Program-made: the position numbers and the translations under genes
Part shown: positions 7,424 through 14,513 of the stretch, piece by piece
Layout of the letters: each line of letters opens with the position of its first letter
Position numbering within the stretch: position 1 is the first letter of the stretch
Assembly: GCF_934754915.1 (NCBI RefSeq)
Contig: NZ_CAKVKB010000071.1
Coordinates: 1 to 18,766 of the forward strand
Length of the DNA: 18,766 nucleotides
DNA from: an uncultured Clostridium sp.
GTDB taxonomy: Bacteria; Bacillota; Clostridia; Clostridiales; Clostridiaceae
Reading direction: 5' to 3'
The notes under the pieces: generated by a model
Told to the model about the DNA's origin: nothing
Seen by the model: the letters and a program-made list of their open reading frames with translations, nothing else
Databases searched by the model: none

Positions 7424-8560
7424 TTATATACTCCAATCCAATATATTATTAACTGAATTCTTATCGCATATTTCCCATTTTGACATAATACCTCTAGGAG
7501 CACAATATTTGCACATATCAAACGGAGTATTAAACAATTTTCGAATTTTATCTTTATTAACGTTGTCTGCATTTAATTCCATTATTCCTGATGGAGAAAT
7601 ATTTAAATCAAAATTTTCTGCTAGATATTTGATAACAAATGGTACAAAACATGGTGCAATTTGATTTTCATATAGAGTCGCACACGCTCCTTTCCAATGG
7701 CATGCATTAAACGATAATTCCTTATCCTGTCGCCCTGAGTAATCATATATTTTCTGAAAATCAGTTATCATTTCAGAAATTTCATAATTTACCCCTTTTT
7801 GTTTTAAGAAGTCATTAATTCTATCGAGTTTTTTAACTAACGGCAAATAACTTGTTACCACAAGTTTTGATGATGTTTCTTTGAATGCAGTTATTAAATT
7901 GTCATTCATTTCAACAACAAGGATTCCATTGGTAATAACTCGAATATCGGAATACGGATAAATATCTCGGATCATATATAGATACTTATCTAACTCTTTA
8001 TTTAGTAAAGGTTCCCCTCCAATTACTCGAATACGCTTTATATGTTTAAATATTCCTTTGAGAATATATAAACTGTTCCGTGTTTGTTCGAGATTCGAAT
8101 ATCTTGGTGTTTTTACAAGTCCACAAAACATAGAACAATTTTTACAATTCATATTACAATGATCAGCAACATGGATTTCTATCGTATCAAGCTCATCTCT
8201 ATTTACATACTGTGTAATCAAACCTTCTTGGTTTAATTCTCTTTTGTGAAACAACAACTCCTGACCATATAAGATATCACATTCGGATACATTATTCACT
8301 GCTAAATATCTATACATCCTGTTATTAGCATCTTCTTCTAATGACGGCATAATAAATGCATCCACTGCTGAATCTTGATACATTTCTATCGCCTTCATCG
8401 GAGAAACAATTTTAATCAACTTTCCATCAATATCTTCACTCTTTCCCCAATTATTATTCCGATAATCAACTACACCTTTCAATGAATATTCTTTATAATC
8501 AGAAATAATATATGCAAGCTGTAGTGATTTTCGTCCGTTACCTAATACCAATACTCTCAT
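7424..8560 (-). CDS. radical SAM protein with N-terminal Rossmann-like domain
   Basis: 378 residues from the ATG at 8560 (GGATG about 6 bases upstream); an in-frame ATG at 8569 is equally possible. Residues 1-110 form a Rossmann-like domain opening MRVLVLGNGRKSLQLAYIIS, of the nucleotide/CoA-binding type seen in PglD-like and sugar-modifying proteins. The radical SAM core follows: HCNMNCKNCSMFC (Cys135, 139, 142, the CxxxCxxC that binds the [4Fe-4S] cluster), RVIGGEPLL (the GGEP motif) and VITNGI. The C-terminus has CHWKGACATLYENQIAPC and then PFDMCKYCAPR, ending with a Trp-Glu pair. The same core and tail plan (P-x-D-x-CKYC ... R ... WE) occurs in the first radical SAM gene of the operon, so the two are paralogues. 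It overlaps the isoprenyl-synthase-like gene by 23 bases. The substrate is not evident; modification of the peptide is inferred. Confidence 0.85.
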   Translation of the reverse strand: MRVLVLGNGRKSLQLAYIISDYKEYSLKGVVDYRNNNWGKSEDIDGKLIKIVSPMKAIEMYQDSAVDAFIMPSLEEDANNRMYRYLAVNNVSECDILYGQELLFHKRELNQEGLITQYVNRDELDTIEIHVADHCNMNCKNCSMFCGLVKTPRYSNLEQTRNSLYILKGIFKHIKRIRVIGGEPLLNKELDKYLYMIRDIYPYSDIRVITNGILVVEMNDNLITAFKETSSKLVVTSYLPLVKKLDRINDFLKQKGVNYEISEMITDFQKIYDYSGRQDKELSFNACHWKGACATLYENQIAPCFVPFVIKYLAENFDLNISPSGIMELNADNVNKDKIRKLFNTPFDMCKYCAPRGIMSKWEICDKNSVNNILDWSI

Positions 8561-9521
8561 TTTTATCATCCATTCTTACATTTACTGCTTCCACCCAATC
8601 GTACAACTCATATAGGAAAAATATATAAACATCATCTGATAAATTATTCTTTAATACTTCCAAATTTTCTTCTATTACTTCGAAAAAAGTATCGAGATTT
8701 TCAAAAACAAAATCAATTGAATTTTCTAAATTTTTCACTTCTCCATTTTGTAAAAATAATATAGAATTTTTTATTTGATTCTCAATATCATCATATAAAT
8801 CGCATAGATCATCGACAAGCCAAAACAATTTTGCTATAGCAACTGCACATTTTTTCATTCTGACAGAATCTCGCGTATCAACGGCAGATAAATATAAACA
8901 ACTAGACACAAATTCTATCGATTTACTTGTTATTAAATCAATATTAATTTTTTCAGGAAATACCAGTTTATTTGTAGATATATATATCTCCGACTCAAAT
9001 GCATTAAGGATATCCGTTTGCAGCTCCAGAAAAACTTTAAAATTATATTCTTTCAATCTTTTCATATGTTTTACAAACATCGAATACAATGTATCTATTG
9101 GATCTTCTGTTGTCATGTCCATATCTATTGATATACTTTTTTGAAAATAATCTCTAGTTAATATATTTGCTACATGTTGCTTTTCCCTCTCTTTCAATCT
9201 TTTTGAATCAAATATCAAATCCGACAAGCAACTCAAACAAACAAACGAAAGAGCAGCCTCTTTCCAGTCATCCTCATCATTCTTACAAAATTCTTTTCTC
9301 CACAAGTAATATTTCACATAATTAAATGTATAGACTTTTGTTAAATCAAAACCATATATCTCTTTAGATTTTTGAATAATTACGTCAAATAATGTCTTCT
9401 GTTTATTGGGGATTTCTTTAATTTCTTTTTCATACTTACTTTTGTGCTTTTTAGCATTAATAATATCTGTTTTTGAAAATTTCTGTTTTAATAACTGTAC
9501 ATATTCCTTTTGTCTATACAT
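8538..9521 (-). CDS. class I isoprenyl-synthase-like protein (ComQ-like prenyltransferase candidate)
   Basis: 327 residues. ATG at 9521 is chosen for AGGAG seven bases upstream. It is all-helical with the landmarks of class I isoprenoid enzymes: a weak first acidic motif DLIFDSKRLK (Asp101, Asp105), a Lys-Ser pair in TSKSIEFVSSCLYLSAV (the KT position of polyprenyl synthases) and, about 37 residues on, the second Asp-rich motif WLVDDLCDLYDD (Asp237/238/241), equivalent to FQ-x-x-DD-x-x-D. The first motif is degenerate compared with DDxxD chain-elongating enzymes, so it may transfer or cyclise rather than elongate. ComQ, which prenylates a Trp of the ComX pheromone, belongs to this superfamily. 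Its position directly after a Trp-rich precursor gene, and the IPP isomerase in the same operon, make peptide prenylation the best guess. A terpene synthase is the alternative. Confidence 0.7.
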   Translation of the reverse strand: MYRQKEYVQLLKQKFSKTDIINAKKHKSKYEKEIKEIPNKQKTLFDVIIQKSKEIYGFDLTKVYTFNYVKYYLWRKEFCKNDEDDWKEAALSFVCLSCLSDLIFDSKRLKEREKQHVANILTRDYFQKSISIDMDMTTEDPIDTLYSMFVKHMKRLKEYNFKVFLELQTDILNAFESEIYISTNKLVFPEKINIDLITSKSIEFVSSCLYLSAVDTRDSVRMKKCAVAIAKLFWLVDDLCDLYDDIENQIKNSILFLQNGEVKNLENSIDFVFENLDTFFEVIEENLEVLKNNLSDDVYIFFLYELYDWVEAVNVRMDDKNESIGIR

Positions 9522-9542
9522 CAAATATCTCCTTCATATAAT

Positions 9543-9579
9543 AAAAAACCTGTAATCTAGGGGGAACCTAGATTACAGG
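9543..9579 (-). terminator. intrinsic terminator/attenuator after the precursor gene
   Basis: On the minus strand a perfect 13-bp stem (CCTGTAATCTAGG paired with CCTAGATTACAGG, 5-base loop) is followed at once by six T. It lies 38 bases past the precursor stop and 22 bases before the start of the next gene. Such a partial terminator directly after a RiPP precursor gene typically raises precursor mRNA over the modifying-enzyme mRNA. Confidence 0.9.
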
Positions 9580-9616
9580 CCAGCCTAAACAGAAACACTC
9601 TATAGCTTATGTGATT

Positions 9617-9793
9617 TTACCATCCACTACCGCTATCGTTGTTCCATCCTCCACGACACCATCCCATCATTGAAACAGTGCTATTGCTTGCTCCTTCCAT
9701 CGCTGGTTTAAAAGTCTTCTGTCCTTCAACAGATTCAGCAATAATTGTGATAGTTTTTCCAAGCTTCTCTGAAAACATTTCTAATTTGTTCAT
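9617..9793 (-). CDS. RiPP precursor peptide, 58 residues, Trp/Gly-rich C-terminal core
   Basis: The ATG at 9793 is preceded by AAAGGAGG at 9 bases, the strongest ribosome site in the operon; an in-frame extension upstream has no site. The N-terminal half (MNKLEMFSEKLGKTITIIAE, then SVEGQKTFKPAMEG) is amphipathic and charged, typical of a leader. The C-terminal part (about residues 35-58) changes character: Ser/Asn/Gly-rich with MGWCRGGWNN and ending GSGW, giving Trp45, Cys46, Trp50 and a terminal Trp58. It has no Lys or Glu after residue 33. It has no signal peptide. Between a peptidase gene and an isoprenyl-synthase-like gene, in an operon with an RRE and four radical SAM enzymes, it is the evident substrate. 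The cleavage site is unknown; Gly34 is one candidate boundary. Modifiable residues are Trp, Cys and Arg47. Confidence 0.85.
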   Translation of the reverse strand: MNKLEMFSEKLGKTITIIAESVEGQKTFKPAMEGASNSTVSMMGWCRGGWNNDSGSGW

Positions 9794-9854
9794 TATCAGA
9801 TGCCTCCTTTCTTTAGTATTCCAGACACATTTGCATCTGAAAACTGCACTCGAA

Positions 9855-9884
9855 GTTGTACCACAAAACAAATGTACTTTTCAA
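9855..9884 (-). promoter_or_regulatory. possible internal promoter for the precursor gene
   Basis: On the minus strand TTGAAA (9884-9879) is followed after 18 bases by TACAAC (9860-9855), which is preceded by TGG and so resembles an extended -10. It lies in the 104-base gap between the peptidase and precursor genes, the longest gap in an otherwise packed operon. The match is moderate. Confidence 0.35.
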
Positions 9885-9897
9885 ACGCAAATACAAT

Positions 9898-11130
9898 TTA
9901 ATTAGCTAATGTTCCAATCGGATTCCATGGCATTAAATATAAGCTCTCTCCATTTAATAACTTTTCTTCATTTATTGATAAATACCGTTTGTCAATCACT
10001 ACTTGATAAACGTACTTTTCAAACCAATCTATTGACATATAAAAGTATCCGTTCCTACCTACATGATTTCCATGGGAGTCTTCCACCTTAAAACCAACCA
10101 CCTCATGTCCCTTTGATATAATCCCAACAATCAGCATCGCATGATTCATTTCGGACTGATGGTATTCTAATTGTTCTCCCTTTGACAATAAATATGAAGT
10201 GTTTAGTACGTGTGATACATTAAAAGTATTATCATCCATAATTCCTGTTTTTTTATCTATCATTTTTCCTGCATCACATCCAAACCATACTGGCATTCCA
10301 TTGTTTATTTGTTCAATAACTTTTTCTTTTAAAGTTTCAATCGGCAGATTAATATACTCTATCTTCTCTCCTTCGGACATATTATTAAGATTTTGAATAC
10401 AATACTTTTTATACAATGGTGTTTTTGACATAGGGGCATTAATCAAACACACATATTTATCTAAATCTATTCCAATCTCTGCTTTATAATACGAGAGAGG
10501 TGTATATTTTTTTTTCATCTTTCCATACTGAAATTCAACCGGGGGTTCTCCAAGGCACAAATTCAATATTCTTCTGATTTCACTCATCTTTTCATCAACT
10601 TCACTATTGATCAGTTTAATGTCTGCACCTTCTATATTCAATTTTCTTATATTACAACCGCCATCTCGCAAAATGGTCATTAAACAAATATTCATTTGAT
10701 TTGTATCTAATGCTGAATAGGTATCAGGCATTGATTCTTGTGGAACAATACCATATTTCTTTATAATATTGTTAAACATCGCCCATTGCCCCGCATCTGG
10801 ACATGGATTTTTAAATAAATGTTCAACCATTCTGTTATCGCTTGGCAAACCCATTGTTTCTATTACTTTTTCGAAAAAATATTTTGATTTTTCGTATTTA
10901 TCATAATAAGATATATAGTTTGCAGAAAGAACTATTCCTGTTCCACTATTTCCCCTATCTACCGATGTTTTTAAAAAATTAAGTCCAGCATATATCCAAC
11001 ATTTCCCAGTAAATTTCTGATTTTGTACATTGCCAGTTTCTAATGACTGTTCAGAATCGAAATCTATCGTCCACATTGTTTGTGCAACACTCATTATTCC
11101 TTTATTTTTAATCAAATTATTATCCAACAT
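9898..11130 (-). CDS. bleomycin hydrolase/PepC-like C1B cysteine peptidase with Asn-to-Asp change
   Basis: 410 residues; ATG at 11130, joined to the upstream stop as TAAAATG with GGTGA before it. It aligns with papain-clan C1B aminopeptidases (PepC, bleomycin hydrolase, normally about 440 residues) over its length: VQNQKFTGKCWIYAGLN holds the catalytic Cys44, MNHAMLIVGI the catalytic His330, and the C-terminus PWNPIGTLAN matches the family's PWDPMGALA end, which occupies the active-site cleft. The family's third catalytic residue, Asn in VENSWG, is here Asp351 in VEDSHG, with Trp also replaced by His. Activity could be retained, altered, or lost in favour of binding. C1B enzymes are cytosolic hexamers with aminopeptidase activity; a role in removing the leader or trimming the modified peptide stepwise is the natural inference from its place beside the precursor gene. 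Confidence 0.85.
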   Translation of the reverse strand: MLDNNLIKNKGIMSVAQTMWTIDFDSEQSLETGNVQNQKFTGKCWIYAGLNFLKTSVDRGNSGTGIVLSANYISYYDKYEKSKYFFEKVIETMGLPSDNRMVEHLFKNPCPDAGQWAMFNNIIKKYGIVPQESMPDTYSALDTNQMNICLMTILRDGGCNIRKLNIEGADIKLINSEVDEKMSEIRRILNLCLGEPPVEFQYGKMKKKYTPLSYYKAEIGIDLDKYVCLINAPMSKTPLYKKYCIQNLNNMSEGEKIEYINLPIETLKEKVIEQINNGMPVWFGCDAGKMIDKKTGIMDDNTFNVSHVLNTSYLLSKGEQLEYHQSEMNHAMLIVGIISKGHEVVGFKVEDSHGNHVGRNGYFYMSIDWFEKYVYQVVIDKRYLSINEEKLLNGESLYLMPWNPIGTLAN

Positions 11131-11131
11131 T

Positions 11132-12508
11132 TTATTCACCAATTATTTCTGTATTTAAAAACTCATTTACCAGCTTTGGTTCATTTAAGATTGACTCAAT
11201 CATTTCTGGATATAAAGTATTATTTATTGTACATTCCAAGTCATCCTTTTTTGTCCCTGATAATTTTGCTTTTATACTACAACCACCTTTGCAAAAATAT
11301 TTCCATGAACATGACAAACAACTAACATCTTCTTTCTCTTTAAAATAGGCTTTTGTCTCTTTTGCATCTTTTACTATCTTAATCAAATCTACTGTTTCTT
11401 TGACATTTCCAATTCTTTCTTCCTCATAATCAGTCAGTTCACAAGGATAGATATAGCCCTCCATATCAAACACAATCATATTCATTCCACCCATACATCC
11501 TCGTGAAACGCAAATATCTGAATTGTCACGTATTAACAAATTCAATAATTTGTGTCGAATATTCATATCTACAATATTATATCCCTCATTATTTAAAGAC
11601 ATAATTTTCTTATACACTCTTTTGGTTCCATTCACTACCTGTTCTTTATTCAAACATAAGTTAGTTGCAAATTCACTCTCATGCACAAAATTAAATTTAA
11701 CATGCTTTATATCAATATCTTTTGCATAAAAATCCAATATGTCCTCTATATAATCAATACTGTTTCGAGTTATTGTGTTAATAATTCCAAAATTATCCCC
11801 ATAATATTTCTTTACATTTTGTATTCCTCGAAGCACATATTCAAACGAACCTTTTGTATTTGCAAACACTCTTTGCTGATCATGAATTTTTTTATTGCCA
11901 TCAATACTTATTCCTATTGACACATTATGTTCAAACAACCATTTTACATTTTCTTCTGTGAGTAATACTCCGTTAGTTTCGATAGTAAAATGCACAGATA
12001 CAGAAGTATTTTGAAAAAAATCATACATCCATTTAATTTTTTTCATTTCAAGTAAAGGTTCTCCACCCCATGGTTGAATGGATATTTTCTTAACTTCATG
12101 CTTCATACAATAGTCTAAAATGTAACTGCAAATTTTATTGAGCATTTCTTCAGAAATAGATTTATAATTTTCCGGATTGTGTACGTCTCGAAAACAATAT
12201 TTACAATTCAAATTACAGTAAGTTGTCAAATCAATCATAAAAAATTCTGGACGAATCTCATGATTGGTACATAAATCACAATGATGTAAATTATCAAATT
12301 TAGCCAATCGATGCTGTAATAACTTACTTGCAAAATCCGTAGATACTTTTTTTTGTTGCAACATATTAAACAATTCACGGTCAATCAGTATTGAATATCC
12401 TAATTCGTTCAACAAATAATATTTTTTACCATTTGTAAATGCTTTACATTTTTCATACACTATATGCTTTTCCTTATCTGCATATTCTTCTACTAACATT
12501 TCATTCAT
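11132..12508 (-). CDS. radical SAM/SPASM peptide maturase
   Basis: 458 residues. The N-terminal about 90 residues (NGKKYYLLNELGYSILIDRE and on) resemble a built-in leader-binding/PqqD-like region and contain CDLC. The radical SAM core has TYCNLNCKYCFRD (Cys98, 102, 105), WGGEPLL and FTIETNGVLL, and GISIDGNKKIHDQQR, which fits peptide-modifying SPASM enzymes (anSME, sactionine and ranthipeptide maturases). The SPASM region runs from CVSRGCMGG through YIYPCELTDYEEERIGNV to CLSCSWKYFCKGGCSIKAK, giving ligands for two auxiliary [4Fe-4S] clusters. Such enzymes form thioether, C-C or C-O links on a precursor bound through its leader. Cys46 and the Trp residues of the precursor are plausible targets. 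It overlaps the RRE gene (TAATG), a coupled pair. Confidence 0.9.
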   Translation of the reverse strand: MNEMLVEEYADKEKHIVYEKCKAFTNGKKYYLLNELGYSILIDRELFNMLQQKKVSTDFASKLLQHRLAKFDNLHHCDLCTNHEIRPEFFMIDLTTYCNLNCKYCFRDVHNPENYKSISEEMLNKICSYILDYCMKHEVKKISIQPWGGEPLLEMKKIKWMYDFFQNTSVSVHFTIETNGVLLTEENVKWLFEHNVSIGISIDGNKKIHDQQRVFANTKGSFEYVLRGIQNVKKYYGDNFGIINTITRNSIDYIEDILDFYAKDIDIKHVKFNFVHESEFATNLCLNKEQVVNGTKRVYKKIMSLNNEGYNIVDMNIRHKLLNLLIRDNSDICVSRGCMGGMNMIVFDMEGYIYPCELTDYEEERIGNVKETVDLIKIVKDAKETKAYFKEKEDVSCLSCSWKYFCKGGCSIKAKLSGTKKDDLECTINNTLYPEMIESILNEPKLVNEFLNTEIIGE

Positions 12509-12801
12509 TACTCAATAATGCCTTTCTGATATAAAGTCTGAATCCAAGCAAGAGCATCCCCCTCATTAAGCTCTGTTTCAACTTTCTTTTTTAATTCGTC
12601 AAAAGTAATTCCTTTTTGTAAGTCTCTTAAAATATGTAACATGTTACACGTATCATGGTTGCCTAACATAATAAACTTTCCTTCATCTGATCGTTCAATA
12701 ATTATTCCATTATCTCCTATTTCTACATCAATGTAAGGTGACAAAAAGAACTTATCAACATTATTATTACTATAGATAATTTGTTTAGCGAATTTATCCA
12801 T
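12508..12801 (-). CDS. PqqD/RRE-like leader-binding protein
   Basis: 97 residues with GGGAGAC five bases before the ATG. The pattern is a short beta region (IDVEIGDNGIIIERSDEGKF), then a helix-rich end (DTCNMLHILRDLQKGITFDE, then LKKKVETELNEGDALAWIQT) closing in GIIE. That is the winged-helix layout of PqqD-like RiPP recognition elements, which bind the precursor leader and present it to the radical SAM/SPASM partner. The size (PqqD is about 90 residues) and the overlap with the SPASM maturase gene support this. Sequence similarity in this family is always weak, so the call rests on layout and context. Confidence 0.7.
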   Translation of the reverse strand: MDKFAKQIIYSNNNVDKFFLSPYIDVEIGDNGIIIERSDEGKFIMLGNHDTCNMLHILRDLQKGITFDELKKKVETELNEGDALAWIQTLYQKGIIE

Positions 12802-12815
12802 CTGCTGTCTCCCTT

Positions 12816-13739
12816 TTATATGTACGGTTTCACTATACTATCACCAAACAATTCAAATGCTGTTCTGTATGTTCCCGCACAAAATTGGTTGGCTTTACAT
12901 TTTTTACATGCACCTGTATATAATCCCACATTTGAATCAACATTATATGCTCTTTGTGATTCTCCTTCTCTATTTGGGGAAACATACCCTTCATAGCCAT
13001 GAGATTTTGGAGTAAAAAACCTCCAATAATATGGATCGGCTGAACATAATGGCATGTTAAAGCAATATACTAGCCGTCCATTTTCTCCTTTTTCAAGATA
13101 CTCATCAAACATTTTTTCCAAATAAGGACGTATTCTAGGGAATTCTACTTTATAATTATTTTTTGTTTCTTCTTCTAAACCACAATAATCTATACTACAC
13201 AATTGCATATCCACAGACTGTGGAAAAGTTCTATCAACAAACTGAAAAAATTCTTTCAATTCTGTATAATTTTCTTTTGTAACGCAATGTTTTACTATTG
13301 TATGAAATCCTGCTTGATTAACATTTATTAATCCTCTTATGCTTTTTCTAAAACTACCTTTAGAACCATTTACCCGTTCATGTAATTCTTCCGTTTGACT
13401 ATGTATCGTGGTAATCACAGAAATATTATTACTCTTTATCCGGTTTGATATTTCTCTTACAAAGTTTATATCATAGAGTTTTTCTGCATTTGTTAATAAT
13501 GTGATTTTAATATTTAAGGTATTAAGATATGATATGATATCTAAAAAATCCGGATGTAATGTCGGCTCTCCCCCTGAAAGAACCGCTTCCGTTATTCCTA
13601 ATTCATTTTTTAATCTATATACAGAATCTTTTAACTCCTGAAAATCCATATACCTAAAGCCTTTTTCCTCTTTTGTACACGGACAAAAACTACACTTTTG
13701 ATTGCATATATAACTAATTGCCAAATACGCTGAATTCAT
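12816..13739 (-). CDS. radical SAM protein, MoaA-like core with C-terminal Cys cluster
   Basis: 307 residues. It starts at once with the radical SAM core: ISYICNQKCSFCPC (Cys12, 16, 19), then AVLSGGEPTLHPDFLDII (GGEP motif) and ITLLTNAEKL. Its C-terminus has GACKKCKANQFCAGTYRTAF and ends FGDSIVKPYI, a Cys-rich tail that may bind a further Fe-S cluster as in twitch/SPASM-type proteins. The PT-x-HP after GGE and this tail set it apart from the two paralogous radical SAM genes and resemble proteins annotated as His-Xaa-Ser or generic peptide-associated radical SAM enzymes. ATG at 13739 overlaps the upstream stop by four bases (ATGA), with AAGGAGA upstream. It ends 14 bases before the RRE gene. 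Probably a peptide-modifying enzyme; the reaction is unknown. Confidence 0.8.
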   Translation of the reverse strand: MNSAYLAISYICNQKCSFCPCTKEEKGFRYMDFQELKDSVYRLKNELGITEAVLSGGEPTLHPDFLDIISYLNTLNIKITLLTNAEKLYDINFVREISNRIKSNNISVITTIHSQTEELHERVNGSKGSFRKSIRGLINVNQAGFHTIVKHCVTKENYTELKEFFQFVDRTFPQSVDMQLCSIDYCGLEEETKNNYKVEFPRIRPYLEKMFDEYLEKGENGRLVYCFNMPLCSADPYYWRFFTPKSHGYEGYVSPNREGESQRAYNVDSNVGLYTGACKKCKANQFCAGTYRTAFELFGDSIVKPYI

Positions 13740-14512
13740 TTATTATCTCCTTTTCCATACCAGTCTTCTAACCTAGGTTCACTCTGTCTCTCCCATATAA
13801 ATGTTCTTGCACCTGTACAATACTTACACACATCATGTGGTCGGTCCAAAAAAGCAAGAATTTTTTCAGCATCTATATTTTTGTCATATATATTCAATCG
13901 ACTTGTTGTAAAATTCAATTGCTTATCAAATGACTGATTTACAATATGTTCTACAGCCGGTGCCGGACATACACTAATGTATCCACTTCTTAAAACATGA
14001 CAATTCCTTCCACTGCAATGTTCCCATTGGTAATATGGATCTGAATTTCCTAAAGGATTAAATATTCCATAAAACTTCTGAACGTCATTCTTATAATAAA
14101 CGACCTTTTCTGAAATTAGCTTATTTTCAATTTTCATGCTAATTTTCTTTTCTATTGGATAAGAAGACCATCCAATACAAATACCAAGGTTTGTAATTGA
14201 TTGATAAAACTTCTCATCTAAAGTTGGTAATAGTAATCCATTAGTTAAAATTTCTATCTTTGCTTTTTTTAGATATCTTCTCGCAATCTCTAGTAATCTT
14301 ATTATTTTAGGATGTAAAAGAGGTTCTCCCCCATACAACCTTAACACTTCGATATCATCAAAAAGCTCAGAAATCCTCATCACATCGCATTCAAATTCAT
14401 TACAATCATAATAAAATTCTTCTTGATTTAAATTGCAAAAATGTAAGCAACCCTTACAATTCAAGTTACAATGTTCAACTATTGGTATTCCAATTCTTTT
14501 TAGCACACTCAT
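13736..14512 (-). CDS. radical SAM protein, short, first intact gene of the operon
   Basis: 258 residues from the ATG at 14512, selected because GGGGA lies 6 bases upstream; an in-frame GTG at 14533 lacks a site. The core has EHCNLNCKGCLHFC (Cys15, 19, 22), RLYGGEPLLHP and EILTNGLLL. The tail (HDVCKYCTGARTFIWERQSE) matches that of the Rossmann-fused radical SAM protein further along the operon, making the two a paralogous pair. A Cys-rich middle (WEHCSGRNCHVLRSGYISVC) resembles the CHWKGACATLYENQIAPC segment of that protein and may hold an auxiliary cluster. This class (HC-N-x-N-CKGC) is common in biosynthetic loci for modified peptides and glycans. A promoter-like sequence lies 39 bases upstream, and a broken frame ends within the ribosome-binding region. 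Confidence 0.85.
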   Translation of the reverse strand: MSVLKRIGIPIVEHCNLNCKGCLHFCNLNQEEFYYDCNEFECDVMRISELFDDIEVLRLYGGEPLLHPKIIRLLEIARRYLKKAKIEILTNGLLLPTLDEKFYQSITNLGICIGWSSYPIEKKISMKIENKLISEKVVYYKNDVQKFYGIFNPLGNSDPYYQWEHCSGRNCHVLRSGYISVCPAPAVEHIVNQSFDKQLNFTTSRLNIYDKNIDAEKILAFLDRPHDVCKYCTGARTFIWERQSEPRLEDWYGKGDNK

Positions 14513-14513
14513 T

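Noticed and set aside
9617..9793. Double-glycine leader for a C39 peptidase/ABC exporter
   Set aside because: The GG in the core (residues 48-49) lies within the presumed product, and no C39 peptidase or ABC transporter gene is in the window.
9794..9871. Longer precursor starting at 9871
   Set aside because: The in-frame extension has no ribosome-binding site, whereas the ATG at 9793 has an excellent one; the extension overlaps the likely promoter.
9639..9905. Plus-strand reading frame opposite the precursor
   Set aside because: It is the shadow of the precursor gene and has no ribosome-binding site. The same applies to other short frames opposite the larger genes.
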